Shown one piece after another: positions 48,366-59,642 of a stretch of DNA of 64,000 bases. This stretch comes from Thermomucor indicae-seudaticae (taxonomy: Eukaryota; Mucoromycota; Mucoromycetes; Mucorales; Lichtheimiaceae), in NCBI GenBank assembly GCA_000787465.1, contig JSYX01000081.1, positions 1 to 64,000 on the forward strand, read 5' to 3'. The notes beneath the pieces were generated by a model, which was not told the origin of the DNA, did no database searches, and saw nothing but the letters and a program-made list of their open reading frames with translations. Within the stretch, counting starts at the first letter, position 1. Each line of letters begins with the position of its first letter. The translations under genes and the position numbers were made by a program.

Positions 48366-50526
48366 ATGACCAACCAGGTGGTGTCACGTTTCAGATACAA
48401 AAGGCTGCACTACAGGCACCCGCTACCTATATACAGGGAAAGCCAACTCCCTGATATTCAAGATACAGTCAGCCTACAGCGGTCAGTACCGCACATAGAG
48501 ACAGGTGTTGAAAAGGATGAGGAGGAAGAGGTACTTGTCTACGTTCTCGTTTCTGATTGGTCCACATGCTTCTTGCTATGGGCGCTGTTTTTGGGAATTT
48601 CCCGGCAAAGGGAAGCATCAGATTATCGTGCCCACTGTATACTTACATGTTCTATTGAAATGATATTTTTATAAAGCATGACTTGCAAGCCGCTATCTCT
48701 GCCACTCAAGCTGCGGTAACGACTGGCGAAAAGATCCAGCGTTACATACCTACCCCGGACGCATCGCGAAAAATCCCGGACGAAAAATATGGAGCCATCT
48801 ATAAGACTAAATTCAAGCAGCCTACAAGTCTTATACGGTTTTCGATGACCGTAGAGGATACAATCGGATGCCCCTATATGATGGATGAAGAAGACGAGCG
48901 TTTTTTGAGACGCCATAATGCCCGGTCTAACAACAAACAGCTTAGTGAAGATGATTTTGAAAATATTATGCATCAAATTGAGTCAACCATCAACGAGCAG
49001 TTACCTCACCTAAATCTTGTAAGTCCCCTCCCATAGCGTAACGCTCTCATAACAGAGAGGGAGAGTGTGGATAGTTTACCAAGTGACAGGATCCATCGCA
49101 GGTGCCACAGTATGCAAATTTTCTTGAAATGATTCCTCCGTCATCAAGTCTACTTCGTTCTGCTGCTGCACAGTCCGAATTGCAGGCCATATTTGCGTAT
49201 TGGCGAAGCAGACGATTGAAGCGAAACGGAAAGCCAATTATACCCCAGCTGCAGTTTGAAGACGTGCTCAAGCATGAAACGGATCCGTACGTTTGCTTTC
49301 GACGGCGTGAGGTCAAGCCAATGCGTAAAACGAGACGAACGGATCAGCAGAGTCTAGAGCGTTTGCGCAAATTACGTATAGAAATGGAAATGGCGAGAAA
49401 TTTGTTGGAAATGGTCCTGCGTCGTGAAAAGATACGTAAAGAAGGATTCGTACAAGAACATGCTGTGTTTGAAAAGCGATGTGAGATAGTTGAATACCAA
49501 AAGTTATTGGGCATCGTGGACGAAGATGCGCTCATGATAACTGCTAAAAAGAAGCGCAAGTCTTCTACTCCTTTGGAATCTGGGTTCGTCGAAAAAGCAA
49601 GGATTTGGCCACTCTGCGATGTAACTGACGGATAAAGGTGTGGATTCTTATTGTTAGGACCACTATCAAGATACCCCTTCACCGCCTTAAGCGAGATGAT
49701 ACCGGAGATCGGCAAGAACGATCGATGATCGAGCAAGCGCTGGAAGCAGAGCTCGCAAGAAGACGAGAGGAGAGCTCTCACTATGAAGACGTGACAGAGG
49801 TAAGTAAACAAAATCTGCCTTCCCTTTCCTTACCTTGCTTTTATTCTTAACACTGGTTTTCTTTGCAGTGCCCCTTTCAACCGTTTCCCGTTTATCTTCC
49901 ACTTCACTTTTTCCAGACATTATCTGCTGATGCAAAACAGCACCGGTTCAGGAAAAGAGTAGGTCGTGGTGGCAGAGTCTTTATTGATCGGACTGGATAC
50001 AGATGTCCTTCTTCATCTAATGATGAGCAATATCGATTTGATCCTGATCGTGAGGAAGAACTGGAGATAGAAGTCGATGAAATGGATGACAGGTAAAGCT
50101 GGAAAGAGAAAGAAAAGAAAGGAGAAAAGCACTGACACCAGTAAAAAGGTTTTGGCGACATCGCAATCAACTGCTTTCCGATATGGAACTCCGCAGTCTT
50201 TCACGGGCATTCAGCGACATCCAGGTTTCATCCACTCCACCCGTCAAGCATCAAACTTCACGGCCACGCATGACTCCTCAACAAGCGGCGATGGCAATGA
50301 CAAATCGTGTGATTGCAGTGAATTCATCGGCAGCTGTGAAATCCTCTCCTCAGCAAGCTGTGAACAATCGAAACGGTACCTACGGTGTTGTGCTACGATG
50401 GTGGGCTCTCTCTCTCTAACTCTTATTTCTTTAGATTCGACACCTCTGCAGCAGCCAACCCCTCCATCGCAGAAATCTAGTCCTTCCCCATACGTGAGTC
50501 CAAAAGAACATATGCATGTTTCTTGA
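48366..50526 (+). CDS. EPL1: Enhancer-of-polycomb-like scaffold of the NuA4 acetyltransferase
   Basis: Seven exons (48366-48530, 48677-49018, 49090-49583, 49658-49799, 49869-50092, 50149-50375, 50435-50526) give 561 aa. The EPcA domain starts with SRFRYKRLHYRHPLPIYRE, LQRSVPHIETGVEKDEEEE and HDLQAAISA. It continues with CPYMMDEEDERFL, YWRSRRLKRNGKPIIPQL and DPYVCFRRREVKPMRKTRR. A long coiled coil follows (LRIEMEMARNLLEMVLRRE), then FRKRVGRGGRVFIDR. Epl1 joins Esa1 and Yng2 (Piccolo) to the rest of NuA4 and binds nucleosomes to acetylate H4 and H2A. The donor at 49584 (GTTCGT) is weak. The 3' end is uncertain: a GTGAGT donor near 50495 with an acceptor at 50563 would give a different short C-terminus. 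Confidence 0.9.
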
Positions 50527-50672
50527 AAGCCTCAGTATGTCTCTTTCTCCACATCTATGTACAGGAACTTTTGGATCCAATCTATGCTTGTAAACTAAGT
50601 TTCGCTTTTAAATGAATACAACATTGCTAGCCAAGATAATTCCTGATTTTACACTTAAAATTACAAAGAGAT
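50527..50672. other. Convergent 3' spacer of EPL1 and chitinase
   Basis: 146 bp between stop codons on opposite strands. Both transcripts must end here. An alternative last exon of EPL1 (about 50564-50611) is possible. Confidence 0.4.
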
Positions 50673-52620
50673 TCATGTCATGAACTTGATGCTATCGCTA
50701 TCGGGAGCAACAAAGACACCGGATTTCACTGAGCCTTGAATGGTAAAGACAAGAGCCATGCTCCTCTTTTTTGGGTTCTTGATTTGAAGTTTGACGGTGC
50801 GACCGGATTGCTTTACTTGACCACCTGTGACCTCGTCGACAGTTATATTGGGTGGCATCGTCATCTCGACGACAACGGTGCTGCCGAAAGGTTTGGTGTC
50901 GAGCTTGCGGGCATTGACAACAGCTTCAAAGGTACGATTATCGGTCTCGATGACGGATAACTGAGCAGTGACCCGGGAGCTCTGGTAAGGACAAGGAGTG
51001 ACGCCGCTGGAAGTCAGACCAGACGAGCCGCAAGTGTTGGAGGCAGTGCCCTGGGCACAGTAAACCGAGTTGCTGTTGGTTGATCCCATGCACACGAGAC
51101 CAGCTGCGCACGGTTGTAGGACCCATTGACCGTTGTCGCAGATGCCAAAGCTGTTGCCAGCGCAAGAGTATTCACCTTGAGTCGAGCACGGGTCGCCGTC
51201 CTTGATGCATCCGTCAGAACCGCTTCCTGAAGTCGGTGTGCCGGTAGGGGCAGAGGATGTCGTCGAGGTCGCGGTGCTCGTAGTTGCCGTGGTGGTGGTG
51301 GTCGTGCTCCGGCCAGAATGGACAAGATTGCCGAGAGCAGCAGCAAAATTTGGAGAGACTTCTGTATTTCCATAAGACTGAGAAGCATCTAATCATTTTG
51401 GGTGCGATTAATAATAATAGTAAACGCTAGTCTCTTTCCCTTCGTGATAATGCTCACCCCAGACAGTGACTCCTCCATAGCTCGAATAAGTGGAGGCCAC
51501 TTTTTCCACGGTCGACTGGAGCTGCGAGAATGGAACATAACCGGAGCCTGCTGCTGTGGGAGAACCCGGAATGCCCATGAAGATCTTGACGTCCTTGTTT
51601 GGAGAAGTGTTTCTAGCCCATTCATCCCAGGTATCAAAGTTGAAACTGGAACTGGTCGAAGAGCAGTAGTTGTTGTAAAACTGGACTGAGATGGCGTCAA
51701 AACCCACGGAATTGATCACGTTGCCTAACATGGCGTCCGGGAATGGACACTGAAATAGCATCCCTTACGCTTTAGTGATTTTGATGCTTGTTTCTATGCA
51801 AAGACCACCATTTTCCATACCTGCGGTGCAGCCGTAATGTAGTAGTCCTTGGATGAGTCCGTCGCAAAGTGCGAGCGAAGTGCCTTTACAAAGGCCTCGT
51901 GAAATTGGATGTGTTAAAGTGCACGTTACTCATTTAACGACGGTAATAGTTGGAGCTTACCACGTAGCCCGTATCGCCACCACCTTCAATATCCAAGTCG
52001 AAACCGTCAACTACGGCATCACCAAAAGGACGAGTATCGCTGTTTCCGTTGCCAAACAACTCCCACATGGTCTGAGCGAATTGTACGCCTTGATCGTCAC
52101 TGGTGAATCCGTACGCACCACTTGCTCCGCCGAGCGACAAGATGATCTTTTTGCCTTTCTGCTGGCAAGTCTTAATATCTAGATGATAGCCACTTGTTAT
52201 TAAGATGACAAAAAGAAAAGTCTGCGACTCTTTCTTTGCTGTTACCTTCTCCTACTTGGTCGCATTTGAGGAGGTTAGTGCCATTTAAGAAAGTACCAGT
52301 GCATGCATTGGCAAGGTTGAGTGTCGGAAGCCCGCCGACGTTGAATTGCGTAATAAAGCTGAGGATAAAAACATCCGAACTATCATCACAGTAGAAAGCC
52401 AAGTTCATTTGCGACGATCCCGTGTTTGCAGAGTTCTTTCAAAATATTAAGTTGAGTGAGTCGAAAGAGGAGGAATAGCCCGGAAGAATCCGCTTATCTG
52501 GCCCCAATAGGTCATGATGTTGTGCCCGTTGGGGAAGGATGCGGCAGCGCCAGTCTGCCATGATGCAAAGAGCAAGATTGAGCTCGCTAACCCGATGAAT
52601 CGGTGTCCAGAAAAGATCAT
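50673..52620 (-). CDS. Secreted GH18 chitinase with CBM19 and C-terminal binding domain
   Basis: Six exons (52498-52620, 52246-52435, 51961-52178, 51821-51895, 51458-51749, 50673-51361) give 528 aa. A signal peptide (about 1-26) precedes the class III-type GH18 barrel: NIMTYWGQ with [17 protein letters not shown], then the catalytic [11 protein letters not shown] at about 161-171 (Asp165, Asp167, Glu169), and YITAAPQCPFPD. A Thr/Ser linker (about 316-345) leads to a CBM19 chitin-binding module (about 348-400, six or more cysteines, [16 protein letters not shown]). A beta-rich C-terminal region follows, like that of Mucorales chitinases. The enzyme cleaves chitin with retention and probably helps separate or remodel walls. 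Oddly, intron 1 (52436-52497) begins with AT instead of GT, although frame and homology require it there. If this is not spliced the gene is broken. Confidence 0.9.
52436..52497 (-). other. Apparent AT-AG intron in the chitinase
   Basis: The donor reads CAG|ATAAGC where consensus is CAG|GTAAGC; the acceptor is TTGAAAG. Length is 62 nt, normal for this genome. Removing it joins YWGQ to NSANTG, the conserved GH18 sequence. No GT donor lies close enough to do the same. Confidence 0.7.
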
Positions 52621-54824
52621 GGAAAACGAGAGGAATGAGATAATTTATATAGTACAAGATTAAAGGAAGGAGGCTATCGGATAGCTTGATTAGGACCCTT
52701 CCATTGGCCTTGAGCCCGTTTTTATAGCTTTCTCTCGCGACCACGAAAACACTTAGAATGGTAGTTTTCAGTAATGGTTATGAGTCATACATTGAAACGT
52801 GGGGGGTAGGTTCTTCCTCGTAGTCATTGTGGCGTGTGGAACTTGTTTGCTTTTGCTGTCACGGTATGCAACATAATAATGCGTCTAATGCAGAAGAGTC
52901 AATACGGATCAATGTCTTTCTGTGCATCATTTACCGTGGTCCGGCGCATTCTACTTCATCAATTTTTCTGCATCCATGTAGGGGGGATCTGCAACGAGGC
53001 GTCGGGAAAGCAGTGGCACAAAGGAGGTTATCAAGACCTGTCTTACTTGCATGCATCTGCATTTTAACGAACTTAATTGACAAAAAACATATCCGTGTTA
53101 ATTGACACAAAATTCCATCCGGGTCTTCGCATTATTTCTTACGATTGCATAATGGATCGAAGTCGTTTGTCCGAAACAAGTCGACCATTCAACGTCTTGT
53201 ACGATTTGGAGTTAACTATTACATCCACGGGCAAAAGAGATGTATGATACTCGTTCCTAACGCGAGAAGACATTGACCTTGAACTCAGAAAGGACAAGGA
53301 CCATCTTGACGAACCATTACATCCTTTGAATCGTAATAAAGTGCGAAGGGTTTATGGACCGCTGAGTGACCAATCGAATCTGCTGTATCCCTTTCCAAGT
53401 TGGACCCTTTGCTGACTCACGACGCGATACTTAGAAATCAGGGTCTTCTTGGAATGGGTCGCACAAGGGTTCGAATGCTTATGATCAGTCTTGTAGCAGT
53501 GTATGTAACCAAAGTACAATGAACGTACAAAGCCAAAGAATTGGTAAGCAGGTTCCTGGGATTGTTAGGAAGCACAAAGCCGCATCTGTGTTCGGTCGCG
53601 CTCAAGCGGGAGGACGTGGGAGGGTTCTTTTATGCACGACACTAGATACAATGATATCTGAAGGCCAGCTGATGGGCCTAATCTGCCAATAGAAGTTGCT
53701 GCCAAATGCACAGTACCGGGTTCACAAGACGTTACAGTTAATCACAAATACAATAACGTGGAGACACAAACATGCTCTATCAGAAATTTTCGCAGGTACA
53801 TGTTCATGCAGCGAGTGGTGCTACGGCGGTACGTTGACAGATCATTCATTGATAGCTATCGGTAAGTTGCACAAAATCTTTTCATGTAGCCCTTTTCCAG
53901 GGTAAACCGACCCTTTCATGTTTCCATTCTGTGTAACTTTGAAAAGGTGCCCTTGTTCTGGTTTCTTTCCCTGGCACAACCAACATTTCGATTATTCAGC
54001 AGTTCATGTCATCCGTAGGACGCCCAATATCGAACAGGGTACAAGGAGCAATATTCTAGATTGAGTGATCGGTAAGTTGGAGAGAATTACAACGCAGGTC
54101 ATGAGAGTGACTCCGGGAAGCAGGAAGAGGTATTGCATAGACTATTTGTTTACAGCACATTTCTTGCAGTGTCACTTGAGCCGCCGAAAAGAAGTTCTCT
54201 AAAAGCCGGGAGCTGCCCATACTCTAAAACGCCCGGTCCTGCCTGCGCGCCATCTTCCATATATCCCGTCGACCAGGAACTGCATTGTTTCGGTGACCGC
54301 GAAGGATACAGCCACATCTCGGGATGAGTTCTTGCGGGTGGAGAAGATAAGATTGCGTCGTATGGCTTCGTTATACTGCTCGCCCTTTTCAGTTGCTTGG
54401 TGGACAGGGCTAGCGAAGCGACGAAAATCTTCGAACAGATGGAGCAGATGGTGGCATTTGGGCTTCGCGATCATTTCGCTATTATATTGCTTCACCGACT
54501 GCAGAAAGCCATAGATAGACTAGGCCAGGAGGGACGCGTTTATTCATATGCGTTTTTAAACGCTTTTGTGGCCGCCGAGTTGACAATGCTTTTGATCATG
54601 TGCACAGTTGTAAGAGTTTCATTATGAGTCACAACATTTCTAGCCTTCACAGTTGTGCGTGAGACTGAGCGTCAAGAATGAGCTTCATAGTCATCATTGC
54701 CTTATGTACATTTTCCAAATTTTGCAATCTGCTTATGTCTGTTGGAACTTCGAGCTCCTGAAAACTGCACGGTCGCTCCGCTACGCGGACGCTGCCCACG
54801 AATTTCACGGCAATGACGTCAATT
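52621..54824. other. 2.2-kb gap upstream of the chitinase
   Basis: The left end is the chitinase promoter, with an AT-rich TATATAAAT on minus near 52640. Frames at 54133-54627 (plus) and 54199-54495 (minus) overlap and lack ATG starts. The plus frame 54397-54627 has coding-like content (EQMEQMVAFGLRDHF) but no family match, so a gene fragment is possible. Confidence 0.4.
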
Positions 54825-55343
54825 TCAGTTGCAAGCACAGGGTACTGCAAGCTGCACCCTTAGTGCTGACTTGGAGATTGCCAGTGGCTTCTCCAAGCCC
54901 TTTTGCACGATGGCAAGTCTGCTGGCGCTGTCGGTTGCGACGGTGGAAGACTTGGCCGCTATTTTTGACTTCAATTTCGCCGCGTCGCGCTCTTCCTCGG
55001 ACATGGCTTTCCACTCCTTGGAGGAATCCTCCATTGCAGCAAGTGTGAGCTTGCCTGAATGAACACAGTTAGAAATTCCGTTTCAGAAACACTGTTACAA
55101 CATACTCCTCGTCTTCGAGCCGACGAAGAAGCTCCAGCCAGCCGTTTTCTTCTTTTCCTCAGAAAAACGGTGTTCAACCGGCGTTCCAAGGAGAGCTTGC
55201 TCGACTAAAATGATCGGCTTTCCGGACGCAGCTGCCATGTTGCGAACGAAAGTCTGGATTCGCACCATCTCAGCCGCGAATTCCTCACGCTGCTCGGGAG
55301 TGAACTGCTGGAGAGCTTGTTCTCGTTCAGGGTTAGAAAGCAT
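54825..55343 (-). CDS. Short HMG-box-like protein
   Basis: Two exons (55106-55343, 54825-55054) give 155 aa. Residues 1-60 are a helical, Glu/Gln-rich region (EREQALQQFTPEQREEFAAEM). From about 65 the sequence AGWSFFVGSKTRSK, LAAMEDSSKEWKAMSEEERD and KLKSK follows an HMG box: aromatic pair near the start, then W in helix 2, then SEEER and a basic end. HMG boxes bend DNA; members include Nhp6 and the Mucorales sex-locus proteins SexM/SexP. The usual sex-locus neighbours (a triose-phosphate transporter and an RNA helicase) are absent, so a mating role is not supported by context. The box is divergent, and a non-HMG helical protein is an alternative. Downstream lies transposon debris beyond PCMT. 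Confidence 0.65.
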
Positions 55344-55928
55344 GGTGAAAAGCGCAAGTAATTAGAAGCAAGGAGTGAACAGAAGCAGTTGGCGCTATTC
55401 GCCATCTGATGACGTTTTCAGTTACAGTTAAACTGGCTAAGGAAAAAGTGCCTAATGGCTAAAATTACATCGATTCTAACGAGATTTCGGACGTCAAGAA
55501 GTCAACGATGGCATCGAGAAATTCTCGTTTAGCAAGATTCATGAGGTGGCCCTTATCAAGACCCTGTGAACCTTGTATTGACAAACTCTTGTTTGTACCA
55601 TGACCGTTTTGGGTCAATATGCCCATTTGCGGGTCATACTTCGAGGTTTAATCGTATATACACGTTTTGCAGTTCCAGATCTACAAATTTGCCTATCGAG
55701 ACGCTGTTTGCTTCGGCAAATATGTACTGAATCTGCTAAAGCCGTCTCTTTGCATCTAATTCCATGGCATACGTCTGGAAAACACACTGTTACCTCACCA
55801 TGCAACGTTTCTATGCAGTATTCAATCGTTAAACACACCCATGTGTGCCGAACTGACGATGAATTTTAGGATTCAGAAGATAAGCTTTTATGCAGCAAGT
55901 CCTCGGCATTTTTTCAAGTTCGAAGACC
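55344..55928. other. Divergent promoter of HMG-like gene and PCMT
   Basis: 585 bp between divergent start codons. Frames at 55600-55869 (plus) and 55614-55838 (minus) overlap in opposite sense and are not credible. No gene is seen. Confidence 0.45.
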
Positions 55929-57102
55929 ATGGCGTGGGCATGTACAGGTAGTCATGGTGAAGATCAGCAGAGGCACAAACCTGCGAGCTTGTTGATGCTC
56001 AATCTTTATCAATAGGTCACACTAATCTTGAATTGGTAAACAACCTTCGTCGAGCAAACATAATTTCGAGTCAGCGCGTATATGATGCAATGAAAGAGAT
56101 TGACAGGTAGTGTCATTTGGCAAATTGCGAATGGACCATATTGCCAGATCCGAAGGTTGCTTTCTAGACAGGATTATGCGCCGCGTTATCCTTATCACGA
56201 CGAACCTCAGTCGATTGGATACGGGGCGACGATATCAGCGCCGTAAGCGAGCGAAAATAAAGTCTCAATCGAACTTATCACTCATTTGATTGTAAAAAAC
56301 TAAAAGGCACATGCATGGATACGCATTAGAAAAGTTGCAGGACTATCTAAAGCCGGGAATGAAAGGTAAGTTCATTATGTTGGCTGACGGGGCATCAAAG
56401 CTAAACATGTTTTTTTTGTCTGTCAAGCTTTGGATATTGGATCAGGTTCAGGATACCTCACAGCTTGCATGGCCCGTATGGTGAGGCGGCGAAATCAGCA
56501 TAGCTAAATGAGAGCATCATTTCGCATTAACACGGTCCTTTAGGTCGGACCTGAAGGTTCTGTAGTGGGCATTGAGCATATCCCGGAGTTGGTAGAGATG
56601 TCCGAAAGAAACGTGAGAAAACAGCATGCAGATTGGCTCGAAACTGGCAGAATAAAGTTCGTCGTTGGAGATGGCCGGCTGGGCTATCCAGAAGACGGAC
56701 CTTACGACTGCATGTACGTGAGCCCAGCAGTTTGTTGTATATTAAGTTCGATGCAACTGTTAACTGAACATGTGTAGCCATGTGGGAGCTGCCGCAAGTG
56801 AAAGGCCGACCGAACTGCTTAACCAGTTGAAAGCACCTGGGAGGTATGGGTGAAAGTTTATGCGAAGCAAGGAAAGCTCACTAAACCAACGATCTTTTTA
56901 TGCAGGCTGCTTGCTCCAGTAGGCACTTTTAATCAATACATGACCGTTTATGACAAGGCCAAGGATGGCACTATCCATGAACATAAGTGGCTGGGCGTCA
57001 TGGTAAGCTTTGAACTTGCTGCGCGACTCTTTCCGAAGCGTTACTAAGCTATTCTTGTGGCAGTATGTTCCACTCACTAATAAAGAAGATCAGTGGCCAT
57101 GA
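55929..57102 (+). CDS. PCMT1: Protein-L-isoaspartate O-methyltransferase
   Basis: Nine exons (55929-55947, 56016-56106, 56168-56242, 56307-56365, 56428-56480, 56544-56713, 56778-56843, 56906-57002, 57064-57102) give 222 aa, the usual length of the eukaryotic enzyme (about 226). Hallmarks: MAWACTGHTNLELVNNLRR at the N-terminus, YPYHDEPQSIGYGATISAPH, the AdoMet motif ALDIGSGSGYLTACMARMVG at about 80-100, GPYDCIHVGAAA, and LLAPVGTFNQYMTVYD. It methylates isoaspartate formed when Asn or Asp residues age, and so starts their repair. The first exon is only 19 nt and the last codes 12 residues ending in EDQWP. Eight introns in under 1.2 kb is dense even for this window. No targeting signal is visible, so it is cytosolic. 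Confidence 0.93.
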
Positions 57103-57260
57103 AACGCCCGTCACTGCATATCGTCAAGCCAATTTCGATCTTCTCTTCCCTTTTGCTTCTATGTTTGCGGTTCATAAAATAAATTCAACAATAAAGAATG
57201 ATTCATCAATGGAATATCTTAATGTCCACATGATTGATATAACTCTGCATAGTACAAGTG
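57103..57260. other. 3' spacer of PCMT
   Basis: 158 bp, AT-rich, with an AAAATAAAT stretch near 57176 that could be the polyadenylation signal. No coding content. Confidence 0.4.
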
Positions 57261-57899
57261 TCAGGATTCTGCTAAAAACCAGTATTCACTGGTACAGGGC
57301 GAGGAACTGCAGCTAAGAATCTTGGATAAATCATGAACGTCGTAACATAAGTGGTTTTGATACTTTTCCAAGTTTTTCTGCAGATGCGAGGACATTGCCT
57401 GCTTTACGGGCCACCATCTTTCTTCGTCGTTCATCAATGCCCTCGCAACTGCTCGGAAGCCGCAATTACCGTCCGCTTTTGGGTTATAGACGGACTTCAC
57501 AAATATTGCAGCGATCAATGGGTCTACCGGAATACCGCTCACCACATTTTGGCAGCTGTTACACGGGTTATTAAAAGTCTGCATTAGGCGAAGTCTGATA
57601 ATGCACCATTGTCCAACATACTTTGAACCTTCATTCGCTGCAGTGGGTTGGCGGATAACCAATTTGATTCTTTTGACAGCCGGTTGTTCCATCGGTTTTT
57701 CGGCCTGTTTCTGCTTTGCCTTCTCTCGCTTGACAGCTGCCTTTTTCTCGGCTTCGATTTTACGGTCTATAAGTTCTACTGCAGTTGGTAGACGTTTTGT
57801 TCCTTGCGGTCTGCCTTTACTCTTAACGTTCGACGGTTCCTTCAATACCCCTATATCTGGCACAGATGATTTCAAGACCTCTTCAAGCTTCGCACGAAA
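57261..57899 (-). pseudogene. OTU-domain fragment of a transposon-type protein
   Basis: About 212 codons without an ATG start; a stop codon precedes the frame directly. The first part (FRAKLEEVL to KGRPQGTKRLPTAVE) is the spacer often found between a MULE/FAR1-type transposase and its tail in fungi. Then comes a lysine-rich helix (about residues 45-75) and an OTU cysteine-protease motif, NPKADGNCGFRAVARAL, with Asp and Cys in catalytic position. An Asn-His pair that would close the OTU triad is only weakly seen (YQNHLCYD). OTU domains remove ubiquitin, and their role in such elements is not clear. The missing 5' part and lack of any transposase domain upstream mark it as a relic. A short intron (57550-57590 region) cannot be excluded. 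Confidence 0.6.
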
Positions 57900-58372
57900 T
57901 GTTTAGCGCTGCTGACCGTCTTCCATTCCTTTCATCCGTTCTTCAAGCATATAAAGAAGGTTATGTAATTTGGTTGTATCATCGTCTACGTGACTTTCTT
58001 TGTCTTTTCCTTCCCAATCCGAGCTGGGTTTGGAAAGTCGAGCTGGCGAAGGCTAGAGGACAAGACGAGTCTTTACGAGAGAGAACTTTTTTGGTAGACG
58101 AGACAAATCTACTCCTTTATTCATAAGACAAGTCTGATTTATATATATTCTTTAAGATGCCTTTTTCAGAAGGGGAAACTTCGAGAATCTCTACGTGAAA
58201 GAAAACCAGTAGAAAGAGGCGAGGTTCTGAGTTCCGATGGCTCGTACCTAACACTGCGGCCTGCGGAACGGAACGGATTTCTGTTCACCCAGCTCTAGAG
58301 GCGTTCGAACGGAACTCCATCCCCACAGTCACAGTGGAGGGAGTTAATATTTCATTTCCCGCTGAAAAAAGG

Positions 58373-58380
58373 TATAAAAG
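58373..58380 (+). promoter_or_regulatory. TATA box without an assigned gene
   Basis: TATAAAAG followed by GGG, one of the best TATA matches in the window. It is followed by a pyrimidine-rich leader, as at a fungal start region. It points to a transcribed unit beginning near 58405 on plus. Confidence 0.45.
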
Positions 58381-58486
58381 GGGTCAGTTTTTCTGCATTG
58401 TTTTCCAGCCTTTGTGGTCTTTTTAAAAAAACGAAAAGGAAAAGAATTTCAAGTCTATTGTAAGCTTGAATCGTTATTTTTGTTGC

Positions 58487-58770
58487 ATGTGTTATCTTTT
58501 GTTTCCGTTTCTTCACCTCATTACTTCTAGTTGGTAAAAGCTCTCTTTCTCCTGCCTGTTGCTTTTTTTGCGCTCAAGAGTTTCTCCCATCCTGTTGCTC
58601 CGAGATCGGGCAAGGGCGACACGCTCATGATCATATATAATGCATTATCTTGTGATTGTGCAATGAGTGTGAATGAGAGGATACTTTGCCTCACACGAAA
58701 CATGGACACGAACACTGCAGTTATTATGGGAGCAAGGCAAGCCCACCCTCGCTTCGCTTCAGGAGATTGA
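58487..58770 (+). CDS. Candidate small secreted protein (weak model)
   Basis: An ATG at 58487, with a 43-nt intron at 58491-58530 or slightly longer (GTTATC...TTCTAG), would join to a frame that reads LVKALFLLPVAFFALKSFS, a good signal peptide. A short mature part with two Cys (SCDCAM) ends at 58770. The mature part would be about 55-60 aa and matches no family. Alternatively a GTAAGC donor near 58461 makes the same stretch a 5' UTR intron, and the frame is then unsupported. The TATA box 110 nt upstream is the main reason to list it. Confidence 0.25.
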
Positions 58771-59642
58771 GTATACAGAAATCTTTGAAATAGAGATGAT
58801 GTGGAAAGAGTAGTTTCTCGGACTTGGATTGAAGGAGATGTCCTCAATCTGTGGGAATGTTGAAGATATGGAGGCGGATAGGGCAGACAAATAGATAGGT
58901 TTCAAAAAAAAATTTGGAAACATGTCCACCCAGAAAGGATACAGTCATCTGAGAAAAGTATATTACGTTTTGTGTTCAAGCAAGACATAGAGCAAAACCA
59001 AATGTACACATGGCAAGAGGAATAGTGTTTATAACAGTACTTTTCATCGGTTGCGGGCTCTCCCCCCAACACCCCCTTTGCGCTGCGGGCGGCTGCTAAA
59101 CTCTAAGAACCCAGAGGTGATCCTAAGGGTCAATCACTGGATAAGTGAAAGCGGTAGAGAATAAATAGGAAAGATTCCCAGACGCTTGGATCGAAACGCT
59201 GCAAACAATTTTTTGGCGCGCAAGCCAAGACGAATTCGACAAAAAGTACGACAGGGATCAGGATATCAGTTTTCAGGTATAACACATCAACCAATATACA
59301 TATATGTGCATATATACATGTTCACAGAAACCGAAGGTATACTTCATCCTAGTAAACGCAAAATATGCTAAAGAATGAAGGCATTGTATTTTTTTCTTGG
59401 TTTTTGTTTCGGTTGCAAGGCAACCAACAAGAGTAAGAAACCTTGCCCCCACCTTATAGACAGAGGTTACAGGCATTCACCTCCATCGTTTTGGCAGCAC
59501 ATCAATGGACGGAGCTCCATGGAGGCAGCTCAACATCCGACAGTGCTAAGAGCGTAAAGCTCCCAAGGTAGGCCCTGCAAAGACTGCAGGCAGTGTGGTG
59601 ACCACTAAAGAACCTCTCCTTCTCTTTGCCTACAAAACAATT

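Larger units (their letters stand above)
57900..59642. other. 1.7-kb interval between transposon relics
   Basis: No established gene. It contains a strong TATA box at 58373-58380 and a possible short secreted protein after it (58487-58770). The rest, 58800-59640, shows only short frames. A palindromic AT-rich string lies near 59293-59315. Confidence 0.4.

Noticed and set aside
53466..53476. GGGTTCGAATG resembling a tRNA T-loop
   Set aside because: The flanking five bases do not pair to make a T stem, and no D arm or anticodon arm is seen upstream.
54825..55343. The HMG-like gene as a Mucorales sex locus (SexM/SexP)
   Set aside because: No triose-phosphate transporter or RNA helicase flanks it, and the box is divergent.
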